6,341 bases of DNA, from positions 1 through 6,341 of the forward strand of contig WTAX01000194.1 of NCBI GenBank assembly GCA_013139395.1, in the 5' to 3' direction. The notes under the pieces are model-generated. The model made no database searches. It was not told the origin of the DNA and saw only the letters and a list, made by a program, of their open reading frames with translations. The translations under genes were made by a program, and so were the position numbers. This document shows, in pieces, positions 1-6,341 of this stretch (the stretch's first letter is position 1; each line of letters opens with the position of its first letter). The DNA is from Gammaproteobacteria bacterium (GTDB lineage Bacteria; Pseudomonadota; Gammaproteobacteria; GRL18).

Positions 1-907
1 GTTGTTCAGAAAATAATAGTGCAGATTCCCGGCAGTCTTTTTGAGTGTTGAATTCAGGGCCGATAATAATAAATTCATCGCCTCCCAGTCTTGCCAGAGT
101 GTGTTGCTTGCTGATGTGAGCTTTCATGCGTTCAGCAACTGCAAGCAATAGTTGGTCACCAATATCATGTCCGAGAGAATCATTAATGGTTTTAAAATGA
201 TCTAAATCAATTAACAATAAGTAAGAATATTGCTTGTTTGCTTTTAAGGTATTAAACGTTTGCTGTAGAAAATTGATAAAGTGATTTCGGTTATATAGGC
301 CGGTCAGTTGATCATGTGATGCCTGATAATCAGTTTGTAAGAGTAATTTGTTGCTGCTCTCAGCGGCATAGAGAAGGATAAACATAAAAACAAAGGCAAA
401 CAGACCTAGAATATATCCATACCATTCCTGAATTCCGGCAAAGTAGATTATTAACGGAACCATTAAGATGGTAATGTTAGGAAGATATAATTTTTTGTCA
501 GGAAACAGTACGGCGGATGCTACAACCGATATACTTATTTGAGTAAAAATAGCAATGTAGTGGAGCTTGCTGGCAGTTTCTCCGGCATAAAGAATAAATA
601 TGACAGTCCAGAGGAAGAATATCAGATAAAAAAACCAGGTCAGATTTTTATACCAACTATTTAATTGAGCATGACTCATGCCGTCAAAACTGAATGCTCG
701 GTAAATCGTATAGCCCCAAATACAACAAACTACAAGTAATCCATACCAGATGAGTGCGGGTAAGACGATATCATTCAGCCATCCCAAAAAAATATAACCC
801 AGGCCAGAGATTAATGACAGGCCAAGCATAATTAAGATTTGCTGGTGTAGATAGGAATGAAACTTTTTGATGCCCATTATATATTTTTTTGTCCTGAGAA
901 GCGGCAT
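1..907 (-). CDS. Membrane-bound GGDEF diguanylate cyclase, 3' part cut by the window edge
   Basis: Probable enzyme making cyclic di-GMP from two GTP at the inner membrane. Read from 907, 302 codons are open and the frame runs off the left edge. Residues ~20-185 hold about six hydrophobic segments with no recognised sensor domain. The GGDEF domain follows: D199-QLTGLYNR, IDLDHFK (D234 expected to bind metal), ND-SLGH-GD (242-251) and an intact GGDEF signature at 275-279 (bases 71-85). About 50 C-terminal residues are missing. The inhibitory RxxD I-site, expected just before GGDEF, reads SKQH, so product inhibition through that site is unlikely. The start is uncertain. ATG at 907 has AGGA only 3 nt upstream and a stop codon immediately before it; ATG at 877 (292 codons here) has AGGA about 14 nt upstream. 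The gene is divergent from the lipid-transport genes. Domain call is firm; the signal sensed is unknown. Confidence 0.93.
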   Translation of the reverse strand, partial: MPLLRTKKYIMGIKKFHSYLHQQILIMLGLSLISGLGYIFLGWLNDIVLPALIWYGLLVVCCIWGYTIYRAFSFDGMSHAQLNSWYKNLTWFFYLIFFLWTVIFILYAGETASKLHYIAIFTQISISVVASAVLFPDKKLYLPNITILMVPLIIYFAGIQEWYGYILGLFAFVFMFILLYAAESSNKLLLQTDYQASHDQLTGLYNRNHFINFLQQTFNTLKANKQYSYLLLIDLDHFKTINDSLGHDIGDQLLLAVAERMKAHISKQHTLARLGGDEFIIIGPEFNTQKDCRESALLFSEQ

Positions 908-1309
908 TCATCCTAAAACGTTAGATGTAATATTTATATCTTGAAAAATTCCGGCCTATTTTAACTTGTTATTTTGATTTAATCTATATGAACTCAATGC
1001 TTGCAAAATATACTTTTATTGGGCTTGAGTCAGTTTGAATTTCCATAATATTTTTTGAGTGTTTATTATTTCTTGATGGTTGAATATATACCCTTGCTTC
1101 CATTGAGGAAATATAAAGGCTATGGGTATTTATCGCTTGAAAATTGGTTATAAATGGTAGTTACAAAACAATATCTAAATAACGTAAAAAGAATATAAAA
1201 GTGTCTGATTCTATTGTAAAATTAAAAAAAAAATAATTTATGTCAGTTAATCTAATAAATACCGCATCAGAAAATGGTATTTACAAAATTAAAAAGAGTG
1301 TTTGAATCT
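908..1309. other. AT-rich divergent intergenic region
   Basis: This stretch lies between the divergent cyclase and hydrolase genes and should hold the promoters of both. It is very AT-rich and includes a run of ten A at 1224-1233. I searched by eye for TTGACA/TATAAT-like pairs with 16-18 bp spacing on both strands and found only weak candidates, such as TTGAGT at 1025 with AATATT 16 bp downstream. No RNA gene, riboswitch-like fold, strong inverted repeat or convincing small ORF was seen. Confidence 0.5.
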
Positions 1310-2689
1310 ATGAAAATTTTACGAGTGTTGAGCACTTTTCTTTTCTTATGGGGCAGTTACTCTGTCTCTGCAAGTTATGAATACCCCATACAAAACCCAT
1401 TTGCTGCAACCATTATCGGCACACCTGAACCTCTTAGGCCAACACAGGAAAGCTTAAGCCGCTGGCAGCCTGATTATGTAAAAATGCCGGCAGTCAATTC
1501 CCAGTTTGAACGAAAGATTGAGAAAGATTATCAAATTTCAATTTTTCCTGAGCGAGTCATACCAGAAGTGTTCTGGTATGAAAAAGGCGGCTTAAAATAT
1601 TCAATTGCTCAACATAAGGTACAGGCTCCTCTTATCTTTGTGATTGCCGGTACCGGTGCAAGTTATCGTTCTGTTCATGTAAAAAATCTACAAAAAACCT
1701 TCTATCAGGCTGGTTTTCATGTTGTTGCGATCAGTTCGCCCACCGTACCAAACTTCCTGTTAAATGCATCAACGTCATCCATTCCTGGTAATTTATTAGA
1801 AGATAGTCAGGATATATATCAGGTGATGCAGCGCATTATAAAAAAACACGGTGATATCAAGGTTTCTGATTACTATCTAACAGGTTATAGTTTTGGCGCT
1901 TCTCATGCTGCATTTGTTGCCAGAGTTGATGACGCAAACGCTTCTGGTGAACAATTTCAATTTAAAAAAGTATTGCTCATTAACCCGCCTTTAAGTCTGG
2001 TGAACTCTGTTAATATTCTTGATGAAATGCTTGAAGACAATATTCCCGGAGGTCTTAATCATTTTAATGATTACTATCAGAAAATAATTTATAAGGTTTC
2101 TGCTTTTTATCATGAAAGTGAACAATTAGGTCTTGGTAGAGAATTCTTTTTTGAAATGTTTAAACAAAATCCACCATCAGAAGAACAAATGAAAGCAATG
2201 ATAGGCTTTGTTTTTAGAGTAGCCTCAAGTGGTATGGTGTTTAGCTCTGATGTCTATAATCATGAAGGTTATATCGTACCTAAAAGCAAAGTTGATGATC
2301 TTGAAGCCTCATCATCATTGACAGAATATTCAAAAGTAGCTCACCGTCTGGGCTTTAATGATTATATTGAACATTTTTATTTACCAAATTTTGTAAAGAA
2401 ATCCGGCTTGTCCCGGCAAACTTTAATAGAACAGTCCAGTCTGGAATCCATTGCTGATTATCTGCAGAATAACTCTGCAATCAGTGTGATGCATAATTTG
2501 GATGACCCCATATTAGTGCCGGGTGAAATTGATAAACTTAAAGCATTGTTTCCACAAAGAACAATACTCTATCCTCATGGCGGTCACCTGGGCAATATCA
2601 ATTATAGTCAAAATGTTAATGATATTCTGGAATACTTCCTGGGTAAGGATGTCGCTGCTGATACTGCAGCAATAGGAGAAGTAAGATGA
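1310..2689 (+). CDS. Exported alpha/beta-hydrolase, candidate lipase or esterase, co-translated with mlaA
   Basis: Probable periplasmic serine hydrolase. From ATG 1310 it has 459 residues. It opens with a classical signal peptide (MKILRVLS, hydrophobic core, VSA before the likely cleavage point at residue 21). An upstream in-frame ATG at 1274 would add 12 residues but has no visible ribosome site, while 1310 has a weak AAGAG-type one about 10 nt upstream. The fold shows a beta-strand then GTGAS (114-118, oxyanion-hole region), the nucleophile elbow GYSFG with S194, DDPIL with D398 or D399 as the acid, and GGHLG with H426, a complete triad in the usual order. Between elbow and acid lies an insert of about 200 residues, mostly helical by eye, probably a cap. 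It overlaps mlaA by 4 bp (ATGA). The substrate is unknown. A phospholipase or lysophospholipase role is inference from the neighbours only. Confidence 0.85.
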   Translation: MKILRVLSTFLFLWGSYSVSASYEYPIQNPFAATIIGTPEPLRPTQESLSRWQPDYVKMPAVNSQFERKIEKDYQISIFPERVIPEVFWYEKGGLKYSIAQHKVQAPLIFVIAGTGASYRSVHVKNLQKTFYQAGFHVVAISSPTVPNFLLNASTSSIPGNLLEDSQDIYQVMQRIIKKHGDIKVSDYYLTGYSFGASHAAFVARVDDANASGEQFQFKKVLLINPPLSLVNSVNILDEMLEDNIPGGLNHFNDYYQKIIYKVSAFYHESEQLGLGREFFFEMFKQNPPSEEQMKAMIGFVFRVASSGMVFSSDVYNHEGYIVPKSKVDDLEASSSLTEYSKVAHRLGFNDYIEHFYLPNFVKKSGLSRQTLIEQSSLESIADYLQNNSAISVMHNLDDPILVPGEIDKLKALFPQRTILYPHGGHLGNINYSQNVNDILEYFLGKDVAADTAAIGEVR

Positions 2690-3480
2690 ATAATAATCAC
2701 CTTATCTCCTTATCAAACTCTATGCGTATGGCTTTAATTGTTATCATTTATACTGTATTGCAAGGTTGTAGTAGTACTATTGCTGTACAGGAGGATATTC
2801 CTGAGCCAGCAATGAATACTCTGGAATCATTAAACGTTCCAGAAGATACTGTTTATGCTGTGGATGTTTATGATCCGTGGGAAGGCATGAATCGCAGTAT
2901 TTATAACTTTAATGCTCAATTGGATGATTACCTGTTAATCCCTGTGGTGAATGGATATAAAGCTTATATCCCAAAATTCCTTCGTCAGGGAATTCATAAT
3001 ATTTATTCTAACCTGACCTCTGTTAATCATACAGTCAATTCTGCTTTGCAATTAAAAGGCGATAAGACGGTTAATAATGGTATGCGCTTTATCTCTAATA
3101 CAACAATAGGTATAGCCGGTATTTTTGATGTGGCCACTGGAATGGGATTTCCTGAAAAGCAGGAAGATTTTGGTCAGGTGTTAGGTCATTGGGGAGCAGG
3201 TGAAGGGCCTTATTTGGTCCTGCCATTCTTTGGACCCTCTAATTTAAGAGATACAACCGGTCTGGTGGCTGACTTCTTTATTGCAGATATCTATCTGGAT
3301 GGCTTTGGTATGAATGGCGGCTCCAATTCAAATACCTGGGTTATCTTTTACTATGGTTTATTGGGTATCGATCGTCGTGCTAGTGTTGACTTTAGATATT
3401 ATGATTCTTTAACACCCTTCGAATATGACATGATTCGTATGATGTATACTGCACAAAGACAAATTTTAATTGGAAAATAA
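2686..3480 (+). CDS. mlaA: MlaA/VacJ outer-membrane lipoprotein for phospholipid removal
   Basis: Outer-membrane member of the Mla pathway. In E. coli, MlaA forms a ring in the inner leaflet and takes mislocalised phospholipid from the outer leaflet for return to the inner membrane. Here, 264 residues start with a lipoprotein signal whose lipobox is LQGC (C28). Ser follows Cys, which suits outer-membrane sorting. An acidic linker (~35-60) precedes the MlaA domain, with DPWEGMNR (63-70), the helical FLRQGIHNIYSNL region, EDFGQVLGHWG (160-170), GPYLVLPFFGPSNLRD (174-189) and a C-terminal amphipathic part. The length is typical of the family. The start is supported by AGGAG at 2674-2678, 7 nt upstream, and by the ATGA overlap with the hydrolase stop, which implies translational coupling. 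A hairpin terminator follows. No mlaBCDEF genes are visible in the window. Confidence 0.96.
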   Translation: MNNNHLISLSNSMRMALIVIIYTVLQGCSSTIAVQEDIPEPAMNTLESLNVPEDTVYAVDVYDPWEGMNRSIYNFNAQLDDYLLIPVVNGYKAYIPKFLRQGIHNIYSNLTSVNHTVNSALQLKGDKTVNNGMRFISNTTIGIAGIFDVATGMGFPEKQEDFGQVLGHWGAGEGPYLVLPFFGPSNLRDTTGLVADFFIADIYLDGFGMNGGSNSNTWVIFYYGLLGIDRRASVDFRYYDSLTPFEYDMIRMMYTAQRQILIGK

Positions 3481-3505
3481 TCTGCTTTAATTTTCACTCC
3501 TGCTA

Positions 3506-3545
3506 ATGTGACGGATGAATAGCACATCATTCGTCATATCTTTTA
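3506..3545 (+). terminator. Probable intrinsic terminator after mlaA
   Basis: Arms 3506-3518 and 3527-3539 pair over 13 bp with two G-U wobbles (core TGACGGATGA with TCATTCGTCA) around an 8-nt loop, followed by CTTTTAT. It starts 25 nt after the mlaA stop, which fits the end of the hydrolase-mlaA transcript. The T-run is short, so termination may be incomplete. Confidence 0.55.
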
Positions 3546-3573
3546 TAGAACACGGAATTTACTGAAGGCTCTT

Positions 3574-3602
3574 TTGATTTATCTAAAAAATTTAGCTATA
3601 TT
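3574..3602 (+). promoter_or_regulatory. Predicted sigma70 promoter for the letA-letB genes
   Basis: TTGATT at 3574-3579 and TATATT at 3597-3602 are separated by exactly 17 bp, the best -35/-10 pair I found in the intergenic DNA of this window. It lies between the mlaA terminator hairpin and the letA start. Transcription should begin near 3608-3610, placing the long inverted repeat at the very 5' end of the mRNA. Confidence 0.5.
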
Positions 3603-3606
3603 TAAC

Positions 3607-3665
3607 CTAGAAAAATTAGTTGGCACCTAAGACTGTTTCGCTACGATGCCAACTGATTTTTCTAG
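3607..3665 (+). terminator. 19-bp inverted repeat at the predicted 5' end of the let mRNA; attenuator or terminator-like hairpin
   Basis: Arms 3607-3625 (CTAGAAAAATTAGTTGGCA) and 3647-3665 are complementary at all 19 positions, with one pair a G-U wobble, around a 21-nt loop. The GC-richer inner stem (AGTTGGCA with TGCCAACT) is followed by GATTTTTC, so the T-run sits where an intrinsic terminator needs it while also pairing with the A-run on the left arm. It begins about 5 nt after the predicted -10 box. It may be an attenuator, a short standalone RNA, a 5'-stabilising stem, a second terminator for mlaA read-through, or a dispersed genomic repeat. The structure is certain; its role is not. 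Confidence 0.5.
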
Positions 3666-3719
3666 ATTCAACAATAGTTATCAATAAACTTTTGTTATTC
3701 ACTCTTTGTTTATGAATTT

Positions 3720-3723
3720 GGAG
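3720..3723 (+). promoter_or_regulatory. Shine-Dalgarno GGAG that points to an ATT start codon
   Basis: GGAG lies 8 nt before an in-frame ATT at 3732 and 23 nt before the alternative TTG at 3747. No ATG or GTG exists in this frame between the upstream stop (TAG at 3675) and the first zinc-ribbon cysteine codon. The spacing therefore favours initiation at ATT. Confidence 0.5.
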
Positions 3724-3731
3724 TTTACCTC

Positions 3732-4385
3732 ATTAATTCAAAATATTTGCTTTGCCATGAATGTGATTTACTGATTCAGAATCAAGTGATTGATGAAGGG
3801 AGTAAGCTGCAATGCCCGCGATGTGGACACGTTATCTATAAGCAAAAGCATAATACCATTGGTAAAAGTCTGGCCTTTACTATTACTGCACTCATCTTTT
3901 TTTATCCTGCTGTGACCGAATCTATTATGTCAATCAGTATGGGAGGAAAGTCACAACATCAAAGTATTATCGAAGGTGCTCAAGTTTTATTGCAGGAAGA
4001 ATATTATTTAGTGGCTATTTTGACCTTCATGTGCAGTTTATTAGTACCACTTTTGCGTCTTTTATTGCTATTTTATATCACCTTTAGCCTTTCAGTTAAC
4101 CTCTTTCATAAGAGCTTCTTCTGGTCATTTCGTTTGTATCATTATATAGAGGAGTGGGGTATGTTAGATGTTTATATGCTGGGAATTATTGTTTCAGTTG
4201 TTAAATTATCCTCAATGGCTGAAATACAAGCTGGCTTTGGTTTATGGGCTTATGCCGGCTTATTATTAACCTATATTTTGGCAGCAAACTCTTTAAACCC
4301 GCATGAAGTCTGGGACCTGTTACTTGAGCATAAGCAGCTTGGGGAAAAGCAAAATCAGACAAAAACAAATCAGGAAGCAGCTTAA
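3732..4385 (+). CDS. letA: LetA (PqiA-family) N-terminal half as a separate membrane protein
   Basis: Inner-membrane partner of the LetB lipid tunnel. In E. coli LetA is one protein of two similar halves; this gene encodes the first. From ATT 3732 it has 217 residues (212 from TTG 3747). A zinc ribbon has CHEC at 8-11 and CPRC at 28-31. About four membrane segments follow (roughly 45-65, 92-118, 143-161, 168-186). The family signature EWGMLDVYMLG (141-151), then IQAGFGL and an NPHEVWDLL end, match the LetA first half closely as I recall it. The segment-1 motif PANMLTIM, seen in the second half, is degenerate here (YPAVTES), and E. coli LetA is also degenerate in its first half. A hydrophilic tail ends in TAA, overlapping the next ATG by one base (TAATG). 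The generic alternative name is paraquat-inducible protein A. Confidence 0.88.
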   Translation: MNSKYLLCHECDLLIQNQVIDEGSKLQCPRCGHVIYKQKHNTIGKSLAFTITALIFFYPAVTESIMSISMGGKSQHQSIIEGAQVLLQEEYYLVAILTFMCSLLVPLLRLLLLFYITFSLSVNLFHKSFFWSFRLYHYIEEWGMLDVYMLGIIVSVVKLSSMAEIQAGFGLWAYAGLLLTYILAANSLNPHEVWDLLLEHKQLGEKQNQTKTNQEAA

Positions 4386-5065
4386 TGGCCTCCCGTGAAA
4401 CAACAAATAATAATCACTATCGCAGTGGTAAAGAAGCGGGGTTAGTATTATGCATTGAGTGTCATACAATTCATCAGTACATCCCTCATATGGCTATGCG
4501 ATGCAGTCGTTGTGGTGCTCAATTGCATCAAAGAAAGCCAAATAGTCTGAATAGAACCTGGGCGTTATTAATAACCTCTATAATATTGTTTATTCCTGCT
4601 AATATGCTGACGATTATGAATGTTATTTATTTTGGTCAGGATGATCCATCAACCATAATAGGTGGTGTTATTCTGCTGATTCAGCTGGGCTCTTATTCTG
4701 TAGCCTTTGTTGTTTTTGCAGCGAGCATTTTAGTGCCATTATTTAAGATGGTTGGTATTTTAATGATATTATTATCACTAAAATATAACATAAATCTGAG
4801 TGATTCACAGCGTATTACAATGTTTCGTTATATTGACTTTATAGGGCGCTGGTCTATGCTGGATATCTTTGTCATTTCTATTTTAGCTGCATTGGTTAAT
4901 ATCAGTGGAATCGCTGTTATTACAGCAGGCAGCGCTGCGACTGCTTTTGGTGCGGTAGTCGTTCTGACCATAATGGCGGCTAATAGCTTTGACACTCGTT
5001 TGCTTTGGGATTATAAGCAAAGTACTGATAACTTCTTAAATAGCAACAATGAACAAATAAAGTAG
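4385..5065 (+). CDS. letA: LetA (PqiA-family) C-terminal half as a separate membrane protein
   Basis: Second half of the split LetA, 226 residues. After a hydrophilic 20-residue leader comes its own zinc ribbon (C23, C26, C40, C43), then about four membrane segments (roughly 59-79, 94-132, 157-176, 184-201). Family signatures are well kept: IPANMLTIM (70-78), SILVPLFK (114-121), IGRWSMLDIFVIS (153-165) and FDTRLLWD (202-209). These match the LetA second half as recalled and are closer to the family consensus than the first-half gene. ATG at 4385 shares its A with the previous TAA stop and has AGGA at 4372-4375, 9 nt upstream, so it can be translated both by coupling and independently. Each half has a full zinc ribbon and its own start, so this is a genuine two-gene arrangement rather than a frameshift. 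The halves presumably assemble into one LetA-like unit. Confidence 0.9.
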   Translation: MASRETTNNNHYRSGKEAGLVLCIECHTIHQYIPHMAMRCSRCGAQLHQRKPNSLNRTWALLITSIILFIPANMLTIMNVIYFGQDDPSTIIGGVILLIQLGSYSVAFVVFAASILVPLFKMVGILMILLSLKYNINLSDSQRITMFRYIDFIGRWSMLDIFVISILAALVNISGIAVITAGSAATAFGAVVVLTIMAANSFDTRLLWDYKQSTDNFLNSNNEQIK

Positions 5066-5077
5066 AATGATTACATT

Positions 5078-6341
5078 ATGAATAATAATGAAAAAGAATT
5101 ACCAGAACCCGATGAGTTTGCAAAACCTAAAGTCAGTACCAGGAAAGACTTTTCTCCAATATGGATTTTGCCTATTGTTGCGTTGCTGATTGGTCTTGGA
5201 CTTATTATCAAAAGCTATCTCGATGCTGGTATTATGATCACCCTGCAAACCCCCAATGCTGAAGGTATTGAAGTGGGAAAAACACGTGTTTTATACAAGG
5301 GGATTATTGCTGGTGTCGTTAAGGAAAGAACGGTTGCAAAAGATTTACAAAATGTCATTTTGCATATTGAAATGGATAAAAAAACAGAAGCATTTTTAAA
5401 TGAGAATTCAAAATTCTGGATTGTAGAACCCCGTATTTCATTATCAGGTGTGTCGGGCCTGGATACCCTTCTTGGCGGGCGTTATATTGCAATAGAAACA
5501 AGTGAAAAAGGAAAAGCAAAACGGAATTTTATTACTCTTGATGTACCGCCGCCGCCTTCAACTGATACACCGGGACTGCACATTAAACTGCGTCTCAATC
5601 GTTTAGCATCAATTGACCGGGGAACCACGATCTACTACAAACAAATACCGGTTGGTGAAGTGACTAACTACACCCTGGCTGAAGGTGATACTGAAATTCA
5701 TGCCTGGGTATTAATTAAACCAGAGTATGCACATTTAGTGAAGGAAAACTCTCATTTTTATAATGTCAGTGGTATTAAGGTTAATGCAAGTTTGTCAGGT
5801 ATTAAGGTTGAAACTGAATCATTAATTTCAGTATTAGCCGGTGGCATTGCATTTTATAACCCTGATAGAAAAGAAGAAAGCAAACCAGCAAAACATGATA
5901 CCTTTTATTTGCTTTATAGTGACTTTGAAAGTGCTAAAGTAGGTATTCCGATTGTTCTGCGTTTTAAAAGTGTTGAGTCAATTCAGGAAAATAATACAGA
6001 TATTAAATTTCAGGGGCAAAAAATCGGCAGTATAGGTCAGTTTACCTATGATAAACAAACCAATGAATTTATTGCTATTGCCAGTATCGATCCGTTAATG
6101 GAAGAGACACTATCAGAAGATACTCAATTTTGGATTGTTAAACCCAGTGTGAGTTTACTTAATATCTCTGGTTTGGATGCCTTGTTGGGTGGTAATTATA
6201 TTCAAATAAGGCCGACATTAAATGGCACTCCTAAACGTGAATTTAATGTCCTGGAATCTGTTCCCGCACTTGCCCAGAATACACCGGGCTTGCATTTTTA
6301 TATTGAATCAGATGCCTTAGGTTCAATTAGCAAAAATGCAC
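5078..6341 (+). CDS. letB: LetB/YebT-like multi-MCE lipid-transport protein, 3' end cut by the window edge
   Basis: Tunnel-forming MCE protein bridging the periplasm; E. coli LetB is a hexamer with seven MCE repeats. 421 codons are present, open to the edge. A short cytoplasmic tail precedes one membrane anchor (SPIWILPIVALLIGLGLII, 26-44). MCE1 spans ~53-140 (ends GLDTLLGGRYIAIE), MCE2 ~167-260 (VSGIKVNASLSGIKVETESL, then AGGIAFY), MCE3 ~276-380 (FWIVKP, GLDALLGGNYIQI), and MCE4 starts at ~403 (TPGLHFYIE). A fourth repeat and the EESKPAKHDTF linker fit LetB rather than three-repeat PqiB. Full length and repeat number cannot be told here. It starts 12 nt after the letA second half. No good Shine-Dalgarno is visible, so coupled translation is likely. 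Confidence 0.92.
   Translation, partial: MNNNEKELPEPDEFAKPKVSTRKDFSPIWILPIVALLIGLGLIIKSYLDAGIMITLQTPNAEGIEVGKTRVLYKGIIAGVVKERTVAKDLQNVILHIEMDKKTEAFLNENSKFWIVEPRISLSGVSGLDTLLGGRYIAIETSEKGKAKRNFITLDVPPPPSTDTPGLHIKLRLNRLASIDRGTTIYYKQIPVGEVTNYTLAEGDTEIHAWVLIKPEYAHLVKENSHFYNVSGIKVNASLSGIKVETESLISVLAGGIAFYNPDRKEESKPAKHDTFYLLYSDFESAKVGIPIVLRFKSVESIQENNTDIKFQGQKIGSIGQFTYDKQTNEFIAIASIDPLMEETLSEDTQFWIVKPSVSLLNISGLDALLGGNYIQIRPTLNGTPKREFNVLESVPALAQNTPGLHFYIESDALGSISKNA

Noticed and set aside
1122..1160. Twelve-codon ORF (MGIYRLKIGYKW) in the divergent intergenic region
   Set aside because: AAAGG sits only 2 nt from its ATG and GAGG is too far upstream. Its length is expected by chance, and nothing links it to the next gene.
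1274..1309. Upstream ATG at 1274 as start of the hydrolase
   Set aside because: It has no visible ribosome site and places 12 extra residues before a classical signal peptide that begins at the 1310 methionine. It stays possible but less likely.
3621..3641. TGGCAC followed by TTTCGCT, resembling a sigma54 -24/-12 promoter
   Set aside because: The distance between the GG and GC elements is far longer than the ten bases sigma54 needs, and TGGCAC is explained as part of the hairpin arm.
4370..4400. Frameshift or sequencing error splitting a single letA
   Set aside because: The first half ends in a proper TAA, the second has its own ATG and AGGA site, and both parts are complete domains. The TAATG junction is a normal operon overlap.
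5078..6341. Naming the MCE gene pqiB
   Set aside because: PqiB has three MCE repeats. A fourth begins here, and the repeat 2-3 linker and repeat endings resemble LetB/YebT. No PqiC-like gene is visible, though the downstream region is outside the window.

Overview
The window reads as a chromosomal segment of an AT-rich Gram-negative bacterium, most likely a gammaproteobacterium. The grounds are an outer-membrane lipoprotein of the MlaA/VacJ family and LetA/LetB-type (YebS/YebT-type) proteins that resemble the Escherichia coli ones as I remember them. The genus cannot be named from the sequence. No rRNA, tRNA, CRISPR array, insertion sequence or phage gene was seen.

Layout: (1) the minus strand from about 907 to the left edge carries the N-terminal two thirds of a membrane-bound GGDEF diguanylate cyclase, cut by the window edge. 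(2) About 400 bp of AT-rich DNA separates it from a divergent plus-strand operon. (3) That operon holds an exported alpha/beta-hydrolase with a complete Ser-Asp-His triad, overlapping by 4 bp (ATGA) with mlaA. A terminator-like hairpin follows mlaA. (4) A second plus-strand unit has a good sigma70-type promoter (TTGATT-17-TATATT), a long hairpin at the predicted 5' end of its mRNA, and then three genes. Two are the halves of a LetA (PqiA-family) membrane protein encoded separately, joined by a TAATG junction. The third is a LetB-like multi-MCE protein that runs off the right edge inside its fourth MCE repeat.

Working together (inference from families): MlaA takes phospholipid out of the outer leaflet of the outer membrane. 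LetA and LetB form an inner-membrane module plus a periplasm-spanning MCE tunnel for lipid transport. The exported hydrolase, co-translated with MlaA, is a candidate lipid-acting enzyme of the same system. In E. coli, mlaA and letAB lie at separate loci, so their adjacency here suggests one envelope-lipid homeostasis locus. The most notable details are a probable ATT start codon for the first letA half, the split letA, the promoter-proximal hairpin, and the uncharacterised hydrolase linked to mlaA.
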